From Runella defluvii (GTDB lineage Bacteria > Bacteroidota > Bacteroidia > Cytophagales > Spirosomataceae): a stretch of DNA of 64,000 nt. This document shows, one piece after another, positions 18,011 through 26,524 of the stretch; within the stretch, counting starts at the first letter, position 1; each line of letters starts with the position of its first letter. The notes below the pieces were generated by a model, which searched no databases, had not been told where the DNA came from, and saw nothing but the letters and a program-made list of their open reading frames with translations. Made by a program: the position numbers and the translations under genes. The stretch lies in NCBI RefSeq assembly GCF_014195535.1, contig NZ_JACIBY010000005.1, positions 183,807-247,806 on the forward strand, read 5' to 3'.

Positions 18011-18943
18011 TTATTTCTTTATGACAACGGAACTACGATTATACGCCGCAAAACACCCCAAACCATTTTTGATGTTGGAAGGAATCAGCGACGGCTCGGC
18101 AAAAGGGTTGTCACGGTCAAAATTCTGAATGGCTTGGTGGTAATCGTAGTACGTTTTTTCGCAATGAATGAGCGATACTTCCACAAAATGAAGGGTAAAA
18201 GGCGAATTAGTGTTTATCGAAGAATAATAATTAAAAAACCGACCCGAACCAGAGGTAATCTGTGCACCATCTGCGTCTTGGTCGTCGAGAAACTCACGGG
18301 AACGATTATTGTCTCGAAAACTTAGGTTGCTAAAATTGGGATTGTCGATAAACTTACCTTGACTTGTTTGGGTGCGCTGGGTTAGATAGACATAGCCCGC
18401 TACGCGATAGTAGTTTTTTTGTCCTACAAGGTCTTTCCAAACCAACGTATATAAGTAATCTTTTGGAGGAGTAATAGCAGGGTTGGAAGTGCTACGCTCT
18501 ACCGAATCTTGCAGTACTTGCTGAATAGCCACCGCCCGAGGGACGGTACACGAAGACTCCGCCACTTGGTCGTCTCGTTCCACCTTCAGCGTGTAGGTTT
18601 GCCCTTCTAAAATTGGAAATTCGCTGGGTTTAATGGTATAGGCATTTAATTCGCTGTTAAACGAAAGTTTGGCACTCTTTCCTTGGGTCGAAAGGGTGAC
18701 ACTGGCATTGGCCAAAGGAATCGGAAGCCCGTTACCAGTAAGGTAAGGGTCGTTTCCGACGACTTGGGTACTGTAATAAACTTTTATGGCAATGAGTGTA
18801 TCTTGAGGTGACAAGTACCCGTGTACCACCAATTTTCTGTCAGTACGCGGCAAACGGTCGGGGTCCACGTCATTCACAAGGGTTTCGCACGAATAGAAAC
18901 CAAGCGCAAAAAGGATGAGTCCGAAAATATGTATATGTTTCAT
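18011..18943 (-). CDS. DUF4249 lipoprotein (second locus)
   Basis: A 310-residue lipoprotein with a lipobox ending at Cys19 (LGFYSC), followed by the DUF4249 opening KLVVHGYLSPQD and a QTYTLKVERDDQ core. It shares layout with the DUF4249 protein at 13.2-14.4 kb but is shorter and clearly diverged. It is paired with the upstream TonB receptor (19150-21591), from which it is separated by 206 bases filled by two tandem hairpin repeats. The function is unknown; by position, a surface partner of that receptor. Confidence 0.9.
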   Translation of the reverse strand: MKHIHIFGLILFALGFYSCETLVNDVDPDRLPRTDRKLVVHGYLSPQDTLIAIKVYYSTQVVGNDPYLTGNGLPIPLANASVTLSTQGKSAKLSFNSELNAYTIKPSEFPILEGQTYTLKVERDDQVAESSCTVPRAVAIQQVLQDSVERSTSNPAITPPKDYLYTLVWKDLVGQKNYYRVAGYVYLTQRTQTSQGKFIDNPNFSNLSFRDNNRSREFLDDQDADGAQITSGSGRFFNYYSSINTNSPFTLHFVEVSLIHCEKTYYDYHQAIQNFDRDNPFAEPSLIPSNIKNGLGCFAAYNRSSVVIKK

Positions 18944-18954
18944 GTTTTTTGTTG

Positions 18955-19145
18955 TTACGAGGTCAGACGATAGTCAGACCTCAAATGATATACAACCTGA
19001 TTTTTGTCGTCTCGAATTTTTACGGTCTGACTGTCGTCTGACCTGAGTTTAGTTATTACGAGGTCAGACGATAGTCAGACCTCAAATGATATACAACCTG
19101 ATTTTTGTCGTCTGGAATTTTTACGGTCTGACTGTCGTCTGACCT
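18955..19145. repeat. Two tandem copies of a 90-base hairpin repeat
   Basis: Copies at 18955-19044 and 19056-19145 have a period of 101 bases and differ by one visible base within the unit. Each copy has 21-base inverted arms differing at one position (18960-18980 against 19024-19044; 19061-19081 against 19125-19145), core AGGTCAGACGAYAGTCAGACC, with a 43-base loop. The pair fills the gap between a TonB receptor stop and its DUF4249 partner. A role in mRNA stability or attenuation within the operon, or a REP-like mobile origin, are both possible. Confidence 0.85.
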
Positions 19146-19149
19146 AGGT

Positions 19150-21591
19150 TTAAAATTTAAAGTTATAACTCAACGTCGGCACAATCGGGAAAATCGAAAT
19201 GCGTTGGAGGGCGGTTTGGGTACCTACAGGACGCCCGTTGGCATCAAAGACAGGCCGCGACGTGAGGTTGTAAAAAAACGGATTTCGTCGATTATACAGG
19301 TTATATATGCTCAACTCCCAAGTACGTTCGTGGTATTTTTTCTTCTTATGAAACTGCAAACTCAAATCAAAACGATGGTAAGGCTCAGCTCGGAAACTAT
19401 TCTTAGGACCATAGTCATTGACGGTGCGCCCGTAGCTAAAAGGCGGATTGGAGATAACGGGAGCGAAGGTACCACTACCCGTTTGTGTGTATTGAACTTG
19501 AGGGGTGGTGTTATGGTGGTAGGCCGTATAATTGCTCTGCGGCAACGTAAGGGCATTGCCTGTACCATAGACCCACGTTCCTGAAAGCGTAATGCGAGGA
19601 CTGATTTCGTAAATCCCTACCACTGATAAATCGTGGCGGCGGTCGTAACGTGGGAAGAATTTTTGTCCAAAATTAAGTTCTGCAAATTGCCATTGGGTCC
19701 ACGACAAAGTATAGCCAATCCAGCCCGAAAACTTTCCTGTTTTTTTCTGTAACAACACTTCAGCTCCGTACGACCAGCCGCGTCCGCTGGTAATGTTTTC
19801 GTCCCAGCGCACTTTGTCAGCACTCGAGGGGTCGTCAATCAGCAAAAAGCTAGAGCCTTCCTTGTAATTGACAATGTTGTTCATGTTTTTGTAGTACCCT
19901 TCTATGGTCAGCGCGAGCCCTTGCTTTTCAAAATCTTTGGCAAAACCTGCGGCAACTTGGCTCGACTGCTGCGGGGCAATTTTATCCGTCGAAGGCACCC
20001 ACAAATCAGTAGGAAGGCCGATGCCTGTGTTTGACAATAAATGGATATATTGATTCATGCGCGCATACGATGCCTTAAACGATAGATCGGGACGCAGCAT
20101 AAAAGCCGTTGAAATGCGTGGTTCAGGGCGGAGGTAGTGCTGGTTTTCGGCCTTAAAATAACTCAACCGCAAGCCCGCATTCATCTTGAACCACGGGGTA
20201 GGTTTCCAGGTATCTTCGACATACACGCCCGATTCTACGTTGTCGATGGCCTCTATTTCTTTTGAAAAACGGTCGATGTCTGAATCTTTTACCACCACCG
20301 CACTAGGAGTAAAACGGTGCAAGGTGGTCGAGGCTCCAAATCGAAGGGCATGTTGCGGATTTGGGAAATAATCAACGTCGTATTTTAACCCCCAATCTCT
20401 TACCCCCGACGTATAACGAAGTTCGTACTGGTTGGTCGTAGTAGCGTTGGTTTGGCTGTCTTTGGCATAAATTTGAAACTGATAATTACTAAAAATCAAC
20501 GAGGCGTTGGAGAATAGTTTTTCGTTGAAAAGGTGATTCCAACGCAACGTTCCCGTGGCATTTCCCCAGTTGAGCCCACCTTCGCTGGTCGAAGAAGTAC
20601 CTTTATCGCGGAAGAAAAAACGATCCTTCCCAAAATACCCGCTGGCGTAGAGTTTATTCTTTTGTCCAAAATCATAATTCAACTTGGCATTGAGGTCATA
20701 GAAATAATAACCTCCTGTGCTAGTGCCATTGCTTTGAGCAGCAATGAGCGGTCGGGCTAATAAATCAAGGTAGGTGCGCCGTCCAGAGATTAAAAAAGAA
20801 GATTTGGCAGGGCTTGATTTTCGAAACTTGAGTGGCCCTTCGAGCGTCAAACGGCTAGCAATCAGACCTCCTCCTCCTTCGCCGTGGAGTTTTTCTTTGT
20901 TCCCCTCTTTCATGTTCAGTTCCAATACCGACGAAAGTCGTCCGCCAAAACGGGCAGGAAATCCGCCTTTGGTCAGTTCGACACTTTTGAGGGCATCGCC
21001 GTTAAAGACCGAAAAGAACCCAAATAAGTGGCTGACGTTGTAAACGGGCGCGTCGTCCAGAATAATCAAGTTTTGGTCAGGCCCACCGCCGCGCACGTAA
21101 ATGCCCGTTTGTCCCTCCGACCCTTTTTGAACCCCTGGCATCAGTTGAATAACCCGCAACACGTCTTTTTCGCCCAGAAAAGCAGGGATTTTTTTGATTT
21201 GCTGGACAGGAATGTCGATACGGCTCATTTGGGGTGTTTGGCTTACTTTGTCTGCTTCGCGTTTGCCCGAAACCACCACTTCGTTGAGCTGCCTTCCAAG
21301 GGCTTCGAGCGAAATGTTGAGTTCAAGGTTTTTTTGCAGCTTAACAGTACGGATTTCGGTGCCGTAGCCCACAAATGAAAATGCCAAAGTAACAGAATCG
21401 GCTGCGGGTAGCGTAAGCGAGTAGAAACCGTAGGTGTTGGAGGTCGTTCCTGTGATCGTTCCAGGCAGATAGACATTAACGCCGATGAGTTGTTCTTGAC
21501 TGCCACTTTCGCGGACGTAGCCGCTGATGGTGTAACGTTGTTGCGCATACGTAGATAGAGAGAGCAGGCAAGCCCATAAAAATAAACGCAT
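19150..21591 (-). CDS. TonB-dependent receptor (without STN domain)
   Basis: An 813-residue outer-membrane receptor with signal peptide 1-17. The carboxypeptidase-D-like domain covers residues 20-105 (YTISGYVRESGSQEQLIGVNVY) and the plug about 120-235 (IYVRGGGPDQNLIILDDAPVYN, FPARFGGRLSSVLEL); the barrel ends in VPTLSYNFKF. The plug motifs are close to those of the 14.4-17.1 kb receptor, so the two TonB/DUF4249 loci look like old paralogues, but this one lacks the STN domain and so is probably uptake-only. The substrate is unknown. Confidence 0.93.
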   Translation of the reverse strand: MRLFLWACLLSLSTYAQQRYTISGYVRESGSQEQLIGVNVYLPGTITGTTSNTYGFYSLTLPAADSVTLAFSFVGYGTEIRTVKLQKNLELNISLEALGRQLNEVVVSGKREADKVSQTPQMSRIDIPVQQIKKIPAFLGEKDVLRVIQLMPGVQKGSEGQTGIYVRGGGPDQNLIILDDAPVYNVSHLFGFFSVFNGDALKSVELTKGGFPARFGGRLSSVLELNMKEGNKEKLHGEGGGGLIASRLTLEGPLKFRKSSPAKSSFLISGRRTYLDLLARPLIAAQSNGTSTGGYYFYDLNAKLNYDFGQKNKLYASGYFGKDRFFFRDKGTSSTSEGGLNWGNATGTLRWNHLFNEKLFSNASLIFSNYQFQIYAKDSQTNATTTNQYELRYTSGVRDWGLKYDVDYFPNPQHALRFGASTTLHRFTPSAVVVKDSDIDRFSKEIEAIDNVESGVYVEDTWKPTPWFKMNAGLRLSYFKAENQHYLRPEPRISTAFMLRPDLSFKASYARMNQYIHLLSNTGIGLPTDLWVPSTDKIAPQQSSQVAAGFAKDFEKQGLALTIEGYYKNMNNIVNYKEGSSFLLIDDPSSADKVRWDENITSGRGWSYGAEVLLQKKTGKFSGWIGYTLSWTQWQFAELNFGQKFFPRYDRRHDLSVVGIYEISPRITLSGTWVYGTGNALTLPQSNYTAYHHNTTPQVQYTQTGSGTFAPVISNPPFSYGRTVNDYGPKNSFRAEPYHRFDLSLQFHKKKKYHERTWELSIYNLYNRRNPFFYNLTSRPVFDANGRPVGTQTALQRISIFPIVPTLSYNFKF

Positions 21592-21665
21592 AAGGTGATG
21601 GCTGTTTAGTGAATGAGTGCTAAGTTTGACTTCAATTTATTTAACGAGCTTTTTTGTTATATAGT

Positions 21666-23030
21666 ATGACTACTCTTCTAATTACCAATGCACGTCTCGT
21701 CAACGAGGGTAAAATCACCACACAAGATGTCTTTATCAAAGACGGTTTTATCGAACAAATCGGGGCAAATCTGAGCCATTTGTCTGCCTCGCAACTGATT
21801 GATGCCCAAGGAAAGTACTTGCTTCCAGGGGTTATCGACGACCAAGTGCATTTCAGAGAGCCTGGCCTTACGCACAAGGCATCGATTTATACCGAGGCCA
21901 AAGCAGCGGTAGCAGGCGGAACAACTTCTTTTATGGAAATGCCTAACACCGTTCCTAATGCACTGACACAAGGGCTGTTAGAAGACAAATACCAAATTGC
22001 GTCAAACACGTCGTTGGCCAACTATTCGTTTTTTATGGGGGCTTCCAACGACAACTACGACGAAGTAATGAAGACCATTTGTCCCGATGTGTGTGGGATA
22101 AAAATTTTCATGGGCTCCTCCACGGGCAACATGCTCGTAGATGCGCCCGAAGTACTCGAAAAGCTATTTGCCAATGCCCCTTGCTTGATTGCGACCCACT
22201 GCGAAGATGAGCCTACGGTAAAACAACGCACGGCGATGTTTAGAGAACAGTACGGCAACGACGTTCCGTACGACATTCACGCACTGGTACGCAACGAAGA
22301 AGCCTGCTACAAATCATCGTCGATGGCGGTAGAATTGGCCAAAAAACACGGAACGCGCCTCCATATACTTCACATTTCGACGGGCGACGAAACGATCTTG
22401 TTTGAGGTAGGTGCCTATGGTGACTCGACCGTGGCGATGTCCGAAAAACGCAAAAAACGGATTACGTCGGAGGCCTGTGTGCACCATCTTTGGTTCGACT
22501 CGGAGGATTACCGCCGTTTGGGAACGCAGATAAAATGTAACCCCGCGATTAAGGCAGCGCATCACAAAGCTCAGATTTTACAAGCAGTCCTCGACAACCG
22601 CATCGACGTCATCGCCACTGACCATGCACCGCACACCTGGGACGAAAAATCGAAAGGCTACTGGGAGGCACCGTCGGGCTTGCCGTTGGTACAACATTCG
22701 CTCAACATGATGTTGGAGTTTGTCCAGCAGGGTAAAATTTCAATCGAGCGCGTAGTTGAGAAAATGAGCCATGCCGTAGCCGACGTGTTTGCCATAGACC
22801 GCCGTGGGTACATCCGCGAAGGGTATTGGGCCGATTTGGTGTTGGTGGACTTGAACGACACGACGACAGTTTCTAAAGAAAATATTCTTTTCAAGTGCGG
22901 TTGGTCGCCTTTGGAAGGGACAACGCTTCACTCCCGCGTAACGCACACACTCGTATCGGGGCATTTGGTGTATGCCAATGGCGTTTTTGACGAATCAGCA
23001 AAGGGAAAGCGCTTGCGGTTTGAGCGGTAG
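21666..23030 (+). CDS. pyrC: Dihydroorotase
   Basis: Converts N-carbamoyl-aspartate to dihydroorotate in pyrimidine synthesis. 454 residues from the ATG at 21666; a TTG 12 bases earlier is not needed. The amidohydrolase signature is seen as IDDQVHFREPGLTHKA, then the carboxylated-Lys region, HCEDE, HILHIST and ATDHAPH. The first metal-ligand motif reads DDQVH where most bacterial enzymes have DxHxH; to my knowledge this Gln form is normal in Bacteroidota dihydroorotases. It is transcribed away from the TonB receptor and is not linked to pyrF. Confidence 0.95.
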   Translation: MTTLLITNARLVNEGKITTQDVFIKDGFIEQIGANLSHLSASQLIDAQGKYLLPGVIDDQVHFREPGLTHKASIYTEAKAAVAGGTTSFMEMPNTVPNALTQGLLEDKYQIASNTSLANYSFFMGASNDNYDEVMKTICPDVCGIKIFMGSSTGNMLVDAPEVLEKLFANAPCLIATHCEDEPTVKQRTAMFREQYGNDVPYDIHALVRNEEACYKSSSMAVELAKKHGTRLHILHISTGDETILFEVGAYGDSTVAMSEKRKKRITSEACVHHLWFDSEDYRRLGTQIKCNPAIKAAHHKAQILQAVLDNRIDVIATDHAPHTWDEKSKGYWEAPSGLPLVQHSLNMMLEFVQQGKISIERVVEKMSHAVADVFAIDRRGYIREGYWADLVLVDLNDTTTVSKENILFKCGWSPLEGTTLHSRVTHTLVSGHLVYANGVFDESAKGKRLRFER

Positions 23031-23058
23031 TTTTTTGCAACTACATCAAACATATTGC

Positions 23059-23136
23059 AACCATATAAGACATATAAGGGCATATAAGTTGACCGTTTTA
23101 AACCATCTTATAATCTCTTATATGACTTATCTGGTT
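23059..23136. repeat. Imperfect hairpin of ATATAAG repeats after dihydroorotase
   Basis: Arms of 20 bases (AACCATATAAGACATATAAG at 23059-23078; complement at 23117-23136) match at 18 positions around a 38-base spacer. The motif CATATAAG occurs three times in a row in the left half. The right arm runs into GGTTTTTA, so it may act as a weak terminator; it also looks like a dispersed intergenic repeat. Confidence 0.55.
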
Positions 23137-23187
23137 TTTATAATTATAGTACGCTACTGATTATTCAGCAGTTATCAACCTCCCACA

Positions 23188-23901
23188 ATGCGATTATTCC
23201 ATTTCATTCTTGGCTATTTCTCGTTGTTTACCTCTGCCTACGCCCAACAGAATCTAGTAGGCTTATATGAAGGTACATTCATGGAACAGCCATGTGTGTT
23301 GTCACTCAACGTTTTTAAGGAGAAAGTCACAGGTACGTTTTACACCAGTTATTACAGCAATCATGGTTTAGAGGGGACGTTAATAAACGGGGAGTTAAAA
23401 GCACGTTTACACCATAAAACGCTAGGCACCTCCCCTCTGACAGGAACACTGAAGAGCGATAAATTGGACGCAACTATCGTTTTTTTAAACAACACACCCC
23501 CTTTTCAAGAAACAACTGTCTCGCTCAGGTTAGAACGTAAAAACAACGATACTACCTTCCATTTAGAGGCGTATTTTGAAAAACCCAAACTAGATACCGA
23601 TTTGGTGGGAACATGGAAGGTTATCTCTGAAACTGATTATAAAAATGAACTGCCGCGTAGCCACACTAAAAAACACTTCTTTAAAGAGGGAGAGATGCGA
23701 ATAGAAGGTATGAATCTAGGTTCAGAAAAGGATTCTTTTCCCCTCGAACTTAGGTGGTACATCGTAAATGAGTGTCTCTATTCTGCCATTTTTATATCGG
23801 GAGCATTTGTCCTTGAATCAAAAGAAGGACGTTACAACATCAACAACGATATATTGACGGTGCTGGGGGAAAGAAAAACCATGTACCTAAGAGAACCCTA
23901 A
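23188..23901 (+). CDS. Exported protein of unknown function
   Basis: A 237-residue protein with a signal peptide ending near TSAYAQQ (residue 20). The mature part is predicted beta-rich, and LVGLYEGTFMEQPCVLSLNV and LVGTWKVISETDYK mark two related beginnings (residues 24 and 150), which gives a two-lobed lipocalin-like impression. No catalytic motif is visible. It stands alone between dihydroorotase and a small exported protein; I cannot assign a family. Confidence 0.65.
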   Translation: MRLFHFILGYFSLFTSAYAQQNLVGLYEGTFMEQPCVLSLNVFKEKVTGTFYTSYYSNHGLEGTLINGELKARLHHKTLGTSPLTGTLKSDKLDATIVFLNNTPPFQETTVSLRLERKNNDTTFHLEAYFEKPKLDTDLVGTWKVISETDYKNELPRSHTKKHFFKEGEMRIEGMNLGSEKDSFPLELRWYIVNECLYSAIFISGAFVLESKEGRYNINNDILTVLGERKTMYLREP

Positions 23902-24248
23902 TCTATTCGCCTCAACAATTCCCTTTTTCGTTTCACCCAGCATTTTACCCGATTCATCGGGCAGAAGAGCCAGTTTGTCAATTTTTTTTGGTGTGATGCA
24001 ACCTTTCGTACCACCTTTGCATCATATAATCGACGCCGCTAAGGGCAACGGTTATTGGATGAAAGGAATTATTTCAGTACAAGAAAAATGACTTGCCATT
24101 CGTCCTTAAAATTTGCCGCTTAACACGAATCAAACAAAAAACAAGGTACTTTGTATTGCATAATACCAGACAAAACATATATCTTTGTTTCAACATTCAG
24201 CCAGAAGACAAATCAACCATTAAAATCACCATCAAAACTCATACAGTC
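23902..24248. other. Gene-poor stretch with promoter of the small exported protein
   Basis: No credible complete gene. A minus-strand open frame of 44 codons (23887-24021) reads in plausible residues (IDKLALLPDESGKMLGE) but has no start and no recognised family. A short inverted repeat GATGCAA...TTGCATC sits at about 23996-24023. The right end holds a promoter (24156-24187). Confidence 0.4.
24156..24187 (+). promoter_or_regulatory. Predicted promoter of small exported protein
   Basis: TTG (24156-24158), a 21-base spacer and TATCTTTG (24180-24187) fit the Bacteroidota consensus. Transcription would start about 50-60 bases before the ATG at 24249, which argues against the upstream in-frame start at 24093. 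Confidence 0.5.
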
Positions 24249-24500
24249 ATGAAAGCCATTACCTTCGCCGCCGTTCTGTGTTTGTTAAGTTCTTCAGCCT
24301 TTTCAATTGGCCGCCCACACAATGTTTTTGCTACCCGCAAAGCCATGCAAGAGGCAAGTCAAGTAAAGAAGGACGTGGTACCACAGCGTTCGCTTTTGAA
24401 AGAAGTGACGCAGCAAGCGCAGAACGGTGCCGAAGGCACTCGTCAAGCAGTTTCGACGGTTACTAAAATCGTTCGTTTCTTAACGACTCTTGCCGATTAA
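24249..24500 (+). CDS. Small exported protein of unknown function
   Basis: An 83-residue protein: signal peptide MKAITFAAVLCLLSSSAFS followed by a short, basic, probably helical and disordered segment (RKAMQEASQVKK, LLKEVTQQAQNGAEGTRQA). The frame is open from 24093, but the promoter at 24156-24187 and the signal peptide place the start at 24249. No relatives are recognised. Confidence 0.6.
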   Translation: MKAITFAAVLCLLSSSAFSIGRPHNVFATRKAMQEASQVKKDVVPQRSLLKEVTQQAQNGAEGTRQAVSTVTKIVRFLTTLAD

Positions 24501-24573
24501 TCATTTGTATCCAATTTTTTAATGTAGTTAGGGTTTAGGATAGCGGATAGACGCTGCTCTTTGTGGGTGGCGT

Positions 24574-25152
24574 CTATCTTTTTGCTATAAAAAACACTTC
24601 ACTTCCTGCCCGCGGTGGAATAGAAGCAGGAGCCAAATCGAAGGTAACCTTAAAACCAGCCTTATCGAAAAGGGCTTGATACTCTGCCACATTTCCGCCA
24701 AAAGGTGGCCCGCCTTCAAAGGCGCGGTTGAACAAAAGTCCCGCAAGTAGTCCATCTTCCGACAACAATTCCATCATTTTTTGGACATACTTACTTCGCA
24801 ATGAAGGAGAAATGGCGCAGAAAAAGGTTTGCTCCACAATGAGGTCATACACACCCGAATGTTCAAAAAAATCGGCACAAACGACTTGTAGCCCTTTTTT
24901 CTGGTAGTCATCTACCAAACGTTGGCATACCACTTCCGAAATATCCACCACCGTTACATTGTCAAATCCTTGTTCGAGCAAGTACGCTGCCTCGTAGCTA
25001 TTTCCACCCCCAGGAATAAGAATACGGAGGTGTTTGTCGGTAAGAGTATCAAAAAACTGTTTCAAAGGTGGCGACACGTAGCCAATGTCCCAGCCCGTTT
25101 GGTGCTGCAAATAGCGTTCGTCCCAGTAGTTTTTGTCCAAAAAATCGCCCAT
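24574..25152 (-). CDS. SAM-dependent methyltransferase, TPMT family
   Basis: A 192-residue cytoplasmic methyltransferase of the thiopurine S-methyltransferase type. The WDERYLQHQTGWDIG N-terminus with Trp21, the SAM-binding motif ILIPGGGNSYEA (44-55), VVDIS (strand 2) and the EQTFFCAI post-motif are all present. Family members methylate thiols, halides or selenium/tellurium compounds; the substrate here is not known. It follows the rhodanese gene by 67 bases on the same strand, a plausible sulfur-related pairing. Confidence 0.88.
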   Translation of the reverse strand: MGDFLDKNYWDERYLQHQTGWDIGYVSPPLKQFFDTLTDKHLRILIPGGGNSYEAAYLLEQGFDNVTVVDISEVVCQRLVDDYQKKGLQVVCADFFEHSGVYDLIVEQTFFCAISPSLRSKYVQKMMELLSEDGLLAGLLFNRAFEGGPPFGGNVAEYQALFDKAGFKVTFDLAPASIPPRAGSEVFFIAKR

Positions 25153-25219
25153 CGTATTTTCAATCGGTCTTATATCTCATAACTCATCTCTTATAACTAA
25201 TGTCTCATCGTTCTAAAAC

Positions 25220-25717
25220 TCACTCATACACCTTCTCTCCTTTGTTGAGCCAAATTCCCCACGTCCGAGAATAGGCATGTACTTTTTGGGTAGGTTTTCC
25301 TTGGTTATCCACGACGGTATTGCCCTGGTTTACCCACTCAAAAATGCTCCCGTACAAGTTACGAACGTTCTGAAAACCTGCGGCTTTGAGTTTTTCGCCT
25401 ACCCGCTCACTACGAACACCCACCGTACAATAGACCACAATCGGCGTATTTTTCGGCAAATCAGCCACGGATTTTGAGTTAAATTCATCGTAGCCCACCC
25501 AACGCGCTTCAGGAAGGTGGCTTACGTCGTATTCGTTTTTGGCGCGGGTATCAAGCAACACAACGTTTTTGAGTTCCTTTTTTAAATCGGTACAACTCAC
25601 CGTAGGCACCGTATGTTTATACATGCCTTCGAGCATTACTTTATAGGCACGGCTATTGGTTTGGGCGTTGGGTTTCAACCACGAAAACATGAGCAAAAAG
25701 AAGGCAAAAGCACGCAT
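25220..25717 (-). CDS. Periplasmic rhodanese-like protein
   Basis: A 165-residue exported single-domain rhodanese with a signal peptide ending near LKPNAQ. VVLLDTRAKNEYDVSHLPEA and the active-site loop VYCTVGVRS with Cys97 are intact, so persulfide transfer is possible. The ATG at 25717 shares one base with the TGA of the upstream DUF2490 gene (TGATG); a TTG one codon earlier is less likely. Substrate unknown. Confidence 0.9.
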   Translation of the reverse strand: MRAFAFFLLMFSWLKPNAQTNSRAYKVMLEGMYKHTVPTVSCTDLKKELKNVVLLDTRAKNEYDVSHLPEARWVGYDEFNSKSVADLPKNTPIVVYCTVGVRSERVGEKLKAAGFQNVRNLYGSIFEWVNQGNTVVDNQGKPTQKVHAYSRTWGIWLNKGEKVYE

Positions 25718-26454
25718 CAAATATCAACGGCTAAGTGAAGATTCAGAATATTTTGTTCGTCAAACTCAATGATGGTAGCCCGACGAGCATGAATGAAGGT
25801 ATAACCTGTTTCGAGGCTAACTCGTTCGCTCAAGCTCCACAAAAAGCTTCCTCCCAACCAAAACTGATGAAAACGTAAAGGTTTCTGATTGGGAAGCAAT
25901 GGCGGGTCGTGGAAAAGAATTTCAGTGACGCCATTCAGGCTCACAAAAGGGGTCAGTTCGTACCGAGCAGTGGCGCGGGCTCGTACCCTGCCTACTGGGC
26001 GGTAGTCGTTGGCTTTAAAAAAGCGGATTTCCTGCATGAATCGCTCCCTGAACGTAAACTTAGAGCCCTCTTTTTCTTGGTTAAATTCAATTCCACCAGC
26101 ATACCTAATTTCTTGCCCAGCAGGTGCATTGAAGTCTTCGGTTTTGCCCAACAATTGATTGGTTTTCATGTAACTGATTTGGGCAAGGTGTATCCAGAAG
26201 GTATTAGGCGTATTGCGGTACGTGACCAGTGCTTGTCCGCCCACCATGAGCGGGTTCGCGAGCGGATTATGAGGACTAACGGAGTAATTGTTTTGTCGCC
26301 GCCAAAGCAACGTCCCCGAGAATTTCCAGTTGGGACTAGGTTCTTTGGCTAACTGAATCCGCGACCACAGGGTAAAGTGCGGGTAATGAGCCTCTTGCGA
26401 AAGCCCATCGAGAGAGAGGCTAATGCCAACTAAAAGCAGTAGAAAAGAGCGCAA
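25717..26454 (-). CDS. DUF2490 outer-membrane protein
   Basis: A 245-residue exported protein with a signal peptide ending near LDGLSQ. It shows the alternating strand pattern and aromatic ends of a small barrel (FTLWSRIQLAKEPS, FTFRERFMQEIRF, RVRARATARYELTPF), typical of the DUF2490 family in Bacteroidota, where the function is unknown. It is the first gene of the DUF2490-rhodanese pair, with overlapping stop and start codons. Confidence 0.85.
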   Translation of the reverse strand: MRSFLLLLVGISLSLDGLSQEAHYPHFTLWSRIQLAKEPSPNWKFSGTLLWRRQNNYSVSPHNPLANPLMVGGQALVTYRNTPNTFWIHLAQISYMKTNQLLGKTEDFNAPAGQEIRYAGGIEFNQEKEGSKFTFRERFMQEIRFFKANDYRPVGRVRARATARYELTPFVSLNGVTEILFHDPPLLPNQKPLRFHQFWLGGSFLWSLSERVSLETGYTFIHARRATIIEFDEQNILNLHLAVDI

Positions 26455-26524
26455 GGAAATAAAAGTGAGTTTGAGTCGTAGGGAAATGTGTCGCTCTGAT
26501 AAGCAACAAGCGACACATCTCTAA

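Noticed and set aside
21666-23030. Dihydroorotase thought inactive because DxHxH reads DDQVH
   Set aside because: As far as I recall this Gln form is usual for Bacteroidota dihydroorotases, and the remaining metal-binding His and Asp motifs are intact.
23887-24021. 44-codon minus-strand frame with protein-like wording
   Set aside because: No start codon, no recognised family and overlap with the end of the exported-protein gene; could be a relic but the support is too thin.
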